From Lactifluus volemus (lineage: Eukaryota; Basidiomycota; Agaricomycetes; Russulales; Russulaceae), in the NCBI GenBank assembly GCA_022376515.1, contig WTXI01000003.1, positions 434,001-498,000 on the forward strand: a stretch of 64,000 bases of DNA, given 5' to 3'. Of this stretch, positions 1 to 11,600 are shown piece after piece. How positions within the stretch are numbered: position 1 is the stretch's first letter; every line of letters begins with the position of its first letter. A program made the position numbers and the translations under genes. Under the pieces are notes generated by a model. It saw only the letters and a list, made by a program, of their open reading frames with translations, ran no database searches and was not told the DNA's origin.

Positions 1-875
1 TTTTCAGAAAAACGTTCGAGTTCACGTAGACACATTTTGCGCACCGTCAATCACCTGCTCCTTGACCTCATGTGTGGCTTTCAGGTTTTCAGCTATAGCC
101 ATACGAGCCTCGTCCTGAGTAAGTTTGTCCAGCCTGTGGAGCGCATCTTCAATATCCTTCCCGCCAAATAGCTTATTGACGTATTGTGCTAGATAAACAT
201 GAGTCAATCAGAACATTTTCCTGGAGATAGGCTTACTTATCCAAGCATGCTTAATGTCCTTCGTTGCGATGGCAAGAATAGAGAGCACTTCAACCATAAC
301 TTTGACAGTCATATTCATCATTGCTCCAGTGGATGGAATTTCAGTATAGCACTCTAGACGCGTCAAAAAGTTTTCGACCCGCTCCAAGAGATCGATAAGT
401 GCGGCTTGACTCGCATGAACATCCTTGGCCGCCTAATTGAGCAGTTGTCAAAATGGCATATGGGAAAGAATGAAGAAGATACACACCAAGAGAAGGACGC
501 CAATCCCTGTAAAGATTACTTTGGCATGTGGGAATACCTGAAAGACGAAAATCAGAGCTTAGATCCTGGAAAAATAAACGACTGAAGATCTACCAAGCTG
601 GCACCTGTACCGACACTGGGACAAATCGCATGGAGAACATTCACGGTTGTATTGAGGCACTTTGTCAATCTCTCGTTGGTATTACGACGTTGATCGAATT
701 TACGAACTAGATCTTGAAGCACGACGAGGATGGCGGTGGGTGAGTGACAGTTGCGGAGTTGTGAGGCAAGAGGATGCGCTTGGAGGTCAGTGTTGGTCTT
801 TGCTTGATATTCTCTCAAGGCGGTATTGAAAAATGGTTGGAAGGTGGTGGTGGAAGTTGTGGGAATACGGGACAT
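1..875 (-). CDS. Goodbye-domain STAND protein, N-terminal part (3' end outside window)
   Basis: This is the N-terminal part of a fungal STAND/NLR-type protein. Exons read 875-594, 537-487, 432-237 and 188 to beyond the left edge, with phases that join cleanly. The protein matches the fungal STAND N-terminal Goodbye domain as I know it: an early FxxALxxYxxxTxxDL segment, then HPLASQL, a SPxAIL helix, FPHAKVIFTGIGVLLL in exon 2 and YVNKLFGGKDIEDAL in exon 4. In known relatives this domain precedes a NACHT or NB-ARC ATPase and a repeat domain, which here would lie left of the window. In exon 4 the frame reaches a TGA at 22-24, so a further donor site must lie just before it or the gene ends there. 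The ATG at 875 is the first in frame before the domain. Confidence 0.8.
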
Positions 876-2238
876 GGTTCTGAGGGAGTTCGTAGACAGA
901 AGCTGCAGCTATGAGGGCTGTACAGGCATCATCCAGCTTCTGGCCACGCCTTGTTCAAAAACAGGAAGGCGGTGTACTCGCGTGCACGTGCAACGACTTG
1001 ATTTCTACCAGGAACGCCGGAACTGGTCCCACCTTCAACGTTCTTGTGATACTGTACCTCGTCAACACCAAAGGTCCGCAAGCACTTGGGATACAGGCCC
1101 TCCTAATCCGCTAATGGATGCCATCCATGCCGTCACTCGAAATTTTAATGTTTGCAACTCCCACAACTTTTCCCTTTTCTTATTTTCTAAATAATACGCA
1201 AATAATAAGAAAATTTTGTCGTCGAAAATAACAGCCTTTAATAACTTCTTGGAGCTGAGAACATACCAAACCTCTTGAAACTGCCACCTTTCCCGGAACA
1301 TGTACCGGGGTACAGGATGGCGGTAGGTAATAGGCTTGGTAATAGGTAGCGTTCGGGGAGTTGGCTGGTAGTCTGGTAACTTAAGTTACTGTACTCCCGA
1401 ATTCACAATCGGCTCATTTCAGTTAGTCCAACGCGTTGCTGCGATGGGGACTCAGTCCCATGTTGGCGGTGACCGCCGGGTAGGGTAAACTGAGGTGGAA
1501 CGACCTGATACGCGTCAATCCGGCCCGGCCCGAGTCTGAGCCCGAGTCTTGCCTTGTTTCGTCATTTGCATTGGACTAGCTTGATGTCTTTCTACGTCAT
1601 AATTGGTTTCTGTCTGTTATCTTTCCTCTTTTGAGAGCTTCGTTTTACAACTGACCACGCCTACCGAATAACAATTCTGCAATTTGCGAAAACTCTCACC
1701 GGAATTTCAAAGTTCAAACTACAGTGGTGAGATAATCAGACTTCAAGTTGGGACTTGCTGTTGTGATACTGTATAGTTTCTAGACGGTCCAACAGCATGC
1801 GGCAGCAGTCGAGTAACATCGACGATTACTGTGCTATCATGATAAACCCATTCATGGACCAGACACTCACAAGCCTCGGGGCGCGGAAGGACGTGCTGAT
1901 TTCTCGTTCCGTCTATAGTAGGCTAAGGCTTGCCCCCATTCTTCACCTCACCTCACCTCACCTCACCGCACGATGTCACTCTTTATTGTCTGTATAGCTT
2001 GGTGCTGTCCTCGCTTGTTCGTAACAAGCTAACTTTTTCCGTACTGGCGTAACGTCTGTCAGGTTACCGCTGATTGCTGGTGACATCCATACGAAGACTG
2101 GCAGGGCAAGTTGCGCTTTCATTCAAACTAGGTCAAGAGAAAGAAAGTAAAAACGTTAATCAAATCGGTTAGATAAAATCATATCCGAGCAGCGTTGCTT
2201 AATGAATTTGCTTCACTCATACGTTTGTCTTGCCAGCG
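876..2238. other. Intergenic region, no gene seen
   Basis: This region lies between the start of the Goodbye gene and the end of the lipase gene. I found no reading frame with recognisable coding content on either strand. A short CCTCA/CACCT pentamer microsatellite of about five units lies at about 1944-1968. Confidence 0.5.
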
Positions 2239-3466
2239 TCATGGAGTGCATGATTTTGTACCCAGGTAAATGCCATGATAAGGTCCGTCGTGGTCACCTT
2301 CGTCACCTTCTCCGACGGTTGGAACCATTTGATAACTGCACTGTGGGTCCGTGTCATTATCATCACCTGTGACGAAAGAGAAGACATCAGCTCGACAAGG
2401 CGGCAAGAACAAAGGGAACTAATCACCGGGGCAAATCACGACACTTCCGTCTGGCTGAATATGGAGTTCCTGCTTGGGGTGCCAGTAACCGAGCAGACGA
2501 CCGGGAATGATCGTGACTGGGTCGAGCTTGTTATTCACCCTCGTGAATGAAGTGATCTGAGAGTCGAAAAATGTAGCCCAAGGCTTGTTGCCGACGCGTG
2601 GGGTCCCAAACGTGACACCTCGGACAATTGTGCCTGCAGGAAGATTAAGTTGTAAGAAGAGCGTGTCAAGTTCCGCGAGCGCCCCGCCGAGTGAGTGACC
2701 TGTCTATAATGTACACATGAGGGTTAATTGCCTGTAAGTTATCTTCTTCTGAGCTGTAAGGACATACCACTATGACATTGGTTGAACGATACACAGACAA
2801 CAATCGATTGACCTCCGCGAGGATTATGGCCGCTGTCATGTTGTGCTCGTCCCTGAAACCTTCATGGACCAGAACGTCGCCTGGGACGCCGGGAAAGAGG
2901 TCAGGGTCAGGATAATTGAATACGAGGTCCATGTCAGTCAGATCAGCCAATCTGCGAGGTATGTAGTTAGCGTTTTCGAGCCGATTGGGGAATAATTGTG
3001 AACACACATCTTTGTTGTGTCAGTGCCCTGGTGAGATACTACCACCGTAGACTGGGTAGGCCAGTATCCGACATAAACTAGGGTCGTGGATCAGTTTCGG
3101 AAACCAGACACGGCGCATTGTTATTGAAGTGATGCTTACAGAATTGCATATCATCCCCATCACCACCCGTCAACGTTGGAACGAAGTCAGGCACAGCTCG
3201 GCAAGCACCTTTGGCCACGATTGAGTCCGTCAAGCCAGGTATAGAACAGTCGAAGACAGCGACTAACCGCCACATTTCCATCCAATAACCTTGGATGGGT
3301 CGCAGTACGATGCCCGTGTAAACTCGACGTACGGTACGATTTCGTCATACTGACTCTGGGGAAGTTTGATCACTGGCGCATTGCCACCGTTGTTCCAGGG
3401 CTGTTGGAAGTGGGCCAAGAAACCCTCTGCCAGGGAAATGAGGGCGGGGAAAGAAGGGGTCCACAT
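2239..3466 (-). CDS. Class 3 lipase (alpha/beta hydrolase), intact
   Basis: A fungal class 3 lipase that hydrolyses acyl esters, probably secreted. Six exons join in one frame to 308 aa: 3466-3268, 3208-3140, 3077-3008, 2951-2768, 2703-2427 and 2366-2239. The N-terminal family signature SYCDPSKVIGWKCGGACR is present. It is followed by YVGYWP and SHQGTDTTK, the nucleophile elbow GHSLGG (start of exon 5), the Asp in LDPVTIIPGR, and the His in GDHDGPYHGIYLG near the C-terminus, so the Ser-Asp-His triad is complete. The intron before GHSLGG ends at an ATTATAG acceptor. The chosen start gives a moderately hydrophobic leader (MWTPSFPALISLAEGFL) with an acidic residue, a poor signal peptide. A short upstream exon with a better one cannot be excluded, because an acceptor-like CAG lies just before this ATG. 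Confidence 0.85.
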
Positions 3467-5471
3467 GCTGACGAAATGAAAAATGGGTAAAGAATAAATG
3501 GCAGAGTGGGACTGCTGGAGATATAAGGACCCTGGGAGACGCTGGTACGACGCATTTGGGAAGGTGCTCCTGCCAGACCTGCTCCAGTCATCACCATTAC
3601 TGTACTATACAGTGGAAACGGTCTCAGGGACAGGCCTGCGCCCAGACTGGCGCCTGCTACTAGCGCACCGCCAGTGATAGCCAATTCATCGTTGGCGACA
3701 GCCACTTCCGAAGATCGTGATCTGGATTCTCACGGCGTGTGTCAGCTCGGACAACAAGGAACGTCTGGATCACAATCAGGAATCAGAATATCAAGAAACA
3801 GAGTGCTAAGCCCATCTAGAGGCTGTAACTGAGTCTCGTAGGCAGTTGGTGACTCCGTGAAGAGGCAGTACTGTTAGAGGAAGAGAACATTCTCAGGCTG
3901 TGATGCCAGCGCATGTGATGCGGAACGCCTTATCACCACCACGTTTGATTTGAATTTGAATTCTAAACTTTCCCACATTCTTATTGAACGTGCCCGACAA
4001 TATTTAAGGAGATATGAATTTGACGTTACGTATCTTCCCAGCTTCTAGGTCCAAACTCAGAGAGCGGCCCCCATTGGGAAGCCTGAGGAGTAATGGGGAT
4101 GATGAGGCTCCGACTACGACGCCAGTCCTCGCATCAGGCGGGGAAAATGATCTACACTTTTGGTTTCAATAATGTCCTAGACTCAGGCTTGGGCCGTGAT
4201 CGCCATTTCTGGCGTTTCGCTACAGTATCACCGCAGATAGTGATTGTACTGCCTCCCGGGCAAATAAAATCCCGTCCTCCGAGTGTTAGTTCTATTTTTT
4301 GTGTTTCACCTGTTCAACTACTACGACAGCCGATGTGCTTTACGCTGATCCTCAGCTGTTTGTGCCCATCATCAATTTACATACGGGAACTGCGCCTATG
4401 TACTCGTCGATAACCGAAGTTACGCCCAATATCCATCGAAGGGCGCTGATTACGTCCAACAGTACGAACGTGGACCTTTCACTCGGACGGACCCTCAGTT
4501 GTTCGCTTCCGGTTCAATTCTTGCTCAATGAGATGGAAAAGCGCCGCGTCACCGCACGTGTCTCGACCTCTCGAGGTTAATTTTCAAATTCGAGCGGATG
4601 GCCCGCCGGAGTGCTCCAGAGTTGCGTACCTCAGTTAAACTACAAAAGACAAGCCGACAGTGTCCACGTGAGGCTCGGCACAGGTCTTTTCTGATGGCCG
4701 TGAGCGGAGTTATAAGCATTTTAGGAACACGTGATTAGTTATCCCGCAAATCTGCTTGTTCGGTTTATCCTTCACGGTTTTGGTCCTTGTGAGTTAAACT
4801 GACAGAGGTACTTCAATTCCGCAAGAGTTTTAGACGCGAGTCCAATTCGGAGGTTAATTGATAGACGCAATTGAGGTTCCGAAAGGGGACAAGGCGATAT
4901 CGAGAGGCATAAGGAGATCATGCAAGAAGGGGGAAAGGAAAGGGGCAAAACTCGATGTGTCCACTTGAAGTACAGTATTTAACTACTGTACAGTAGTATA
5001 TCTATGATTCAAAAATGATTAAGATAGTTGGCATCACGATGGAAACCGAGCGACTTTGGAGACCTGGAGACGGTGCCTCCTGCTCCCCACGCTCGATCTG
5101 ATCGGTCCTTTGCTTCCAGCATCACTTCCACTCCGCTAAAATTCCCTCACAACTGATTGATTAGCCCCTTGGGTGTACCTAACTGAATCAAACCAACCAC
5201 CAAACACCGCCTCGGTGACGGCCTTTGTGATGCCATAAAAGGAATGGTCGGTCTTAAGCCCATTACGGTAATCAATGAAACCCGTGCCCAACAGTTACCA
5301 ACACCGTAAGCCCGTTCGCCACAGGAATTTTATCCATTCGAGAGTTTCCCATTGTACACAGTGGCATAACTTTATCACACATCGAAGGCTCTATAGCGCT
5401 CACCACTTGGCCTGAGACTGGCCTGGGCGGCATGGAAGTGACTGCTATATGAAAGCCCGCCCATTCTGTAA
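3467..5471. other. Intergenic region with one copy of the DUF2235-upstream repeat
   Basis: I see no convincing gene. Short open frames at about 4093-4580 lack family features. At about 4905-5000 there is a purine-rich segment (GCAAGAAGGGGGAAAGG, then an ACTTGAAGTACAGTATTTAAC segment) and at about 5085-5130 a pyrimidine-rich one. Both resemble segments upstream of the second DUF2235 gene (about 42.4-43.3 kb). Confidence 0.5.
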
Positions 5472-7523
5472 GTGACCGACATCATCATGTTTAGACAACC
5501 CCACTCACGCCCACAGTCTTCCGAGTCTGTTCCCGTCGATCCCCCTCATCGGAAACCCCGTAACCTCGTGCTCTGCTTCGATGGCACGGGTAAAGAATTC
5601 TGTAATCGCGTACGTCATTCTACTGTTACTGCCTTTCCCCAACCATGTTGTTCATCCGGTTTCACTTGTCTCTGTCAGAATACGAATGTTGTGAAGCTTT
5701 ATTCCATGTTGAAGAAGGATCACCCCGATTCGCAAGTGTGCTATTACCAGGAATGTCCCACCCAATCCTCACCCCCAGGTCTTAATCGAACTAAGTGTGG
5801 ATTGCAGGCAGGCATCGGGACCTATATTCAGCCTGGCGTCGTCTCTTCAATTTTCCGTGCTCCTGCCCGGCTTCTCGATGAGATGTTGGCGTGGTATCTC
5901 AGCGAGCATATCATGACGGTTACAAGTTCCTCATGCAAAATTATCACAAGGGTGACAAGATCTACCTCTTTGGTTCGTTCCTCCATATCGAGAACCTAAT
6001 CGAGTCTATCTGATAAAGGGTAATAGGGTTCTCCCGTGGCGCATACACGGCCCGCGCCCTCGCAGGAATGTTGCACAAGGTGACCCTCACTCTCTAACAA
6101 TGTCTACTTGTGATTACTTACTCTGCACGAGGTGGGCTTGCTCTCCAAGGATAATTTCCAGCAAGTGCCGTTCGCATACAAGATATACAAGGCCTCGAAT
6201 CGTAAATCCCACAAATTGGCAGGTCATTTCAAAAAGGCTTTCAGTTACAACGTAACCATAGAATTCCTTGGCGTTTGGTTCGTGTCTCCTCGTGTAGTAG
6301 CCATTATTACCTATTCTGACTACTGCTTAGGGACACTGTTGCGAGCGTCGGACTACTCAATGGTCGAACACTTCCTTTTGTTGGTTCAAATAACATGATA
6401 AAGGTGTTCAGACAAGCGTTATCCCTCGACGAGGTAAGTGGAATTCGAAGGGTCAGCGTACAGAGCGTCGGCCATCCAAGTCATCCATTTTATCCATCAT
6501 CTACGAGATATCATAGTGTCTGATCAATCGCTGACAGCATCGCGCAAAGTTCCGTCCCAACCTGTATCACCAAAGCGTAGCTCCCAACAAAGTTGCGCAG
6601 GAGAAACAGCCGTCGAAGAGGAGGTTGAGATGTCCATTGAACATGTTGGAAAGAACCGTGCGAAGCCCGGATACACCGTCCGTCCCTTCCAGAAATGGTC
6701 CAGAATTCAAGAACGTCCTCGAGGTTTGGTTCGCGGGTTGCCACTCAGGTGTGTATATATGCGTAATACACACACTTTTGTTTCGAGTCTGAAGCATACC
6801 CATCTTTCCGCTGCTTGCCGATGACTTCAACGGCTTTCTTCTCTCACAGACGTCGGGGGTGGCAATACGAAGGACTCAAACGACATGCGCTGTCGAACAT
6901 CCCTCTGCGCTGGATGGTCCGCGAGTCTTGAAGACAGGGTGTGACATCTTTGACCCTGCGCACTTAAGCGTTTGCACGTCACACCGGAGCCTGAGACCAT
7001 CGAGCGACCATTCGAAAATTTCCGCGAGGGATCCAGTGCTACTTATGTTGAGGACGTCCCTCCTCCAGCTACAGCTATGTTCGATGAGGGTGAATATCGC
7101 TGCGCCCCAGAAACAGAAACGGAGAAGGTTAGGCACGTGAGCTATGACAAGACTCGGACCGTTGAGAACGCCGCGAGTCTCACCGCGCAAGAGTCACTGG
7201 ACGCCGAGGACGCGCTGGAGATTCGCGATCGACTCAAGGAAAACCGTTTCTGGTGGATCCTCGAAATCTTCCCAACGTACTACAAGTCGCAGAAGGAAAA
7301 CGGTGAATGGGTGGGCAAGTTAGGTGAGCACGTGACCTGAATCCAGTTGCTACAAGCCTGAATGACGTTGGACAGTTGTCATTGGGGAGAAGGACGGAAA
7401 GTTCCTGACGAACCCATTCCCACTTTCCACGAAAGTGTCAGGACCCGTATGGAGAACCCGAACCTACGCTACTGCCCGAAAGCGCAATACTCAAAAGACG
7501 TGAAAGTGAAGTACGTTGAATGA
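5472..7523 (+). pseudogene. Decayed DUF2235 alpha/beta hydrolase, paralogue of the intact gene at 44,205-46,221
   Basis: A DUF2235 (Tle1-like phospholipase fold) gene with the same exon plan as the intact copy. Recognisable parts are LVLCFDGTGKEF, NTNVVKLYSMLKKDHPD, AGIGTYIQPGVVS, the nucleophile motif GFSRGAYTARALAGMLHK (split by an intron), VGLLSKDNF, DVGGG and SLDAEDAL...WWILEIFPTYYK. Against the intact copy it has a 1-nt deletion near 5913 (ATGACGG where the other has ATGGATGG), a deletion of about 10 nt near 6890, a further 1-nt deletion near 6930 giving an immediate TGA, and a scrambled final exon. The end is set at the TGA aligned to the paralogue's stop. Any product would be truncated before the nucleophile motif. 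Real decay is favoured over sequencing error because genes around it rebuild cleanly. Confidence 0.8.
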
Positions 7524-8612
7524 GTGATAATGTCACCGGTTTCGGCTTGGGTCTCGGTATATATTCTGGGTTGTACGTATGAATGGTGCTCCTTCCTTGC
7601 ATGGACTATGTATGTTCTCCACTCGTTTTGTTTTCTCCTAGTATTTATAATATACTGTACGATTTTCTCTTATTGTGTTCTTTGAGGTTCATGAATATAC
7701 CTGCGCACCCAAAGGGCCTTTTGTATCTATTCCCCGCGCTGTATTATGCGTTCCGAGATCGATCGAATTTTATGAATTATTGCAAACTGAGGAGGAGGGA
7801 AATCCTGAACGGCGGACCCGAGGAAGGAAAAGGAATCGTGTAAACTTCTGATGGTTCCTGCAAGGCACGGCCGAATATCGCCCGCAATATACCAAACATT
7901 GCAAGCAAAGGTACAGTAACTTACGTCGAATTATCTCCAACAACCAACGCCGCAGCGTCGCCGCTACAGTACAACGCCACGAGATGCCGGACCGCCTGGG
8001 CCGTTCCGAACCCTCGCGCCGACGCATTTTGCCTCACTGCGGTCGTCTTCTCCTTTTCAGACATACACGGACATCGTATATGAATAACTATAGTGCGGTA
8101 CTTTGGTCTTCGTGCCCCGTCTTTGCTACCAGAGAAACCGTTCGAAGCGAAGACTGGCTCGGAGGTGCGAAGGAGTACAATGGTAGGGGAGCCCTCAGGC
8201 TTACTTCCTGACTATTAGCTTGAGAAATAGTTGTTCTATTCCCTCTGCCAAGGGCGAGGTTCAGGGAGGGGGGTGAACACATCGCAGGTCAACAATGATG
8301 GCGGTAAGAATCAAGAGGGGGTCACGGTTAAAATGTGGTTTGTGTTTATGTGGTACTTTGGGGGTGGTTACATCAAGGAACGCTCCCCATATCTACACTT
8401 CAATGCTTTCAGAGGACGGAGGAGCACTAGCGCCATGTCGGATGATAGGTTGGATTGTACAGTAGCGCCTGAGCTGATAGATCCCAATAAGGGCAACGAG
8501 TGTTGTTCTTACCACTTCGCTCTGTTTTCAACTACGGAAGACATTTACAAGCCACGAACGTAAACATGGTCCAAAATTCGTATGCCGAGGTCCCTCATAC
8601 TCCATCCACTTC
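7524..8612. other. Intergenic region, no gene seen
   Basis: Between the two pseudogenes I found only short open frames without composition or motifs that suggest coding. The 5' exon of the C2-NACHT-WD40 pseudogene may begin here (an ATG at about 8566 followed by a short open stretch), but I cannot fix it. Confidence 0.4.
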
Positions 8613-11600
8613 TTGATTGATCATTACTATAGCCCACGTCCTCAAAACTCTGAAATACAGTCCATCAGTCGCCAACAAACAAGCAAAATTCAACCGAGCT
8701 TGCTCCCTCTTCAGGTGACCGGTACGTATCTTTATGCTTCCACTCTGACAAGTACTTTAATTTTTTGTCCCCTGTTAGTCCTCCGAGCACACAATATTCC
8801 CCGTCTCAAGACCCTCCTTGGCGAAAAGAAACGATTTTATGCTACTGTGACATACGGGGAGAGAAAGTGGCAGTCACGACCTGTGCGGGGGGTAGCGAAT
8901 CGAGTGGAATGGAACGAGAACATCGACACATTGTGGGAATGTCAAATTTTTATTCCTATGTGCAAACTGAATATCCTGCAGTGTCGTACAACCGCACTCC
9001 TCTATTACAATATCTCTTTATGCGAAAAAGCCATGACGACAGACGTCCTTGTTGGAAGACAGAGGTCACCTGTGAACCCCGACACGGTTCGTCTGTCTCT
9101 TAGAATTTTATCGTCCATCTGGCTAACGTCCTTATGAAGAACTTGATATTGTCTTGATCAGCACTGGCGGACATGCCAGAAACTCAGGAGAGCCTGCCAC
9201 GGTGTTAACGATCAGCATGTCAGCAAACGCAGGTTCCTCTCTGACTGCAGCAGTCAACACGCCGAGCCCCACAGTGGCCGAAATGGCCAATTCGAACAAC
9301 GTTGAAGGAGGTGCCATACGTCATATTCTCCAATCCGGAAGTGAAACCATGCAATCCACGGCGGATTCCACCCCCCTATCTCGTTCATTCAGGAACGATG
9401 CCCTTCCCATTAGGAGTGGCGCGCCTGTGCGACAAGTAGCGAAGAGCCAGACGGAGATCTCCCGTACGGCTCTCAGTCGTGCTGAGGAAGCCATCAATGT
9501 CGTTGATACGATAAAAACATGGGAAAGTGCTGTTAGTGCTATCAAGCGGGTGATGGACACCGTCACTCCAATCGCTTCAGTAGGCCCGCCCGTATCGTCT
9601 TCGTCCATCCGTCCTGGGCTAATGTGCGCTCCTCAGCTGAATTCCTTTGCAAGACTAACATGGGGTTTACTCTCAAAGATCCCCGACGTGCGTTTTCTTT
9701 TCCTGTCCCTGTATATGAGACAATCCCTTGTTTGCTTACTTTGGTGCCAGACCTTGCTAAAGCAAATTCAGCGTGACAATAACATCCAAACACTGCTTGA
9801 GGTGATATGTGATGCGTTTGAATTCGCAGAGGAGGCCGAGATTTTGCGGAGCATCAAGCCAGAGTCAAAGCAAGCAACAATCCTCGAAAATATGCTGGAA
9901 TGCGTCGCCGAATGTGCCACATTCATCAAATTGTATGCGGAGGAAGTGAAAGTTGGTACGTCGTCTTGGCCCTCTCGTTTGGTCATTACAAACATGTGAT
10001 CTGCAGGAAAGCGGACTTTGAAGAGTACCTTCGGTCAAGTTGACGAAAAAATTGATCAGTATCGCACCTGCCTCGTCGGACTGCGAGACAATTTCCTCGC
10101 CCGTGCTGCCCTCACACCGAGGTTGCCGTGCTAGAAGCTGGTATGTATTTTCGTAGTCACGGTTACATGGTCATGGGATCGTCGATCTGACGAAGGGATC
10201 ACAGAGCTGGGCACGATAATTAAAGAACTGCCTTATAAGGGAGGGTGGCGATACGGTGATGAGAAACGGTGTCTTCCAGGTACACGCGAAGATTTCTTGG
10301 ATCATGTCGTGAAGTGGGTCAAGAATCCGAAATCCCAACGTGGGCTGGTCCTCCTTGGCCAGGCAGGCACAGGAAAGTCATCGATTGCACACGAGGTCGC
10401 ACGCCGCTTTGACAGGAAGGGTCTCGGCTCTTACTTCGCTTTTCAACGGAATGAGCAGTCGAAAGACGAGGTTTACCAGCTCTTCACGACCCTTGCTCGG
10501 GACCTTTCCTATCACTATCCTGCGTTCAAACTTGCCCTCGGGGAGTCCTTAAAGAGAATCCATCTCTTTGTGGTGCCCGAGACTATCGCACACTTTTTGA
10601 ATCCCTCCTCGTCGAACCGCTGAAGACCTGCCGCTTCCCAGTCCAATTTTAATTGTCATCGATGCATTGGATGAGAGTGGTGTGACAATCCGCAAGAACG
10701 GACTCCACACATTTCTTGCTCGACGTCTCATCGACCTCCCCCCCAACTTTCGCATCCTTATCACCTCAAGGCCGGATAATGCAATCGAATCTGCGTTTTC
10801 TAACTCACAGTCTGTCCGTACCCTTTATATGGATGATGCCCAACTGGCTGCCAATACTGAGCAAGATATTTGGGTCTACCTTCGGAACGAGCTTCCCGAG
10901 GACGTGTTCGAGTCTATGGTGCCGAATTAGCGAAGTCGGCCGAGGGCTTGTTTCAGTGGGCAGCTGTTGCATGTGGGTTCATAGATAGCACGATAGCCTC
11001 GGGCTAAGCAACGAGGAGTGCGTACGGCGCCTGTTGGGACACTCTCGAGGTCGCAGTGGAGAGGGTCTGTTGGACAACTTGTACGAAGAAGTCCTGAAAG
11101 AATACTTCAAATCAGATGAAGCCCGGATCCTTTTTCGGTCCATTATGGGACAGCTCTTGGCTGCGATGGAGCCCCTCTCCATCAATTCCTTGATCACTCT
11201 ACGACGCCACTCACCCACAGTCCACCTCGAGCTCGAGGACTCTGACTCTGACTCTGATCGGGTTGTTAAAATTCTCCGACACCTCGGCTCGTTGCTGAGC
11301 AACGTCACGTCATCGGATCAAACTCGCCCCATCGTTCCTCTCCATACCTCATTCCGCGACTTTCTGACCAGCAGGAAGAGCGAGGCGTTTTATGTGGATC
11401 TTGAGGATGCCCACCGTCAGTTGGCGCACTCTTGCCTTTGCATAATGCTCGACAAGCTGAGGTTCAACATCTGCGAACTCGAATCGTCATATATCGCCAA
11501 TAGCGATGTATTAGATCTTCCCTCTCGAATCACCAAACACATTCCACACACTTTATCGTATGCCTGTGTTTTCTGGGACGATCACCTGGACATGTTGCTT

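Noticed and set aside
1941..1970. CRISPR-like short repeats
   Set aside because: A simple CCTCA-type microsatellite without spacers, in a eukaryotic genome; no CRISPR array is present anywhere in the window.
4093..4580. Two overlapping open frames on the plus strand
   Set aside because: Short, with no family motif, splice support or homologue within the window; composition is like the surrounding intergenic DNA.
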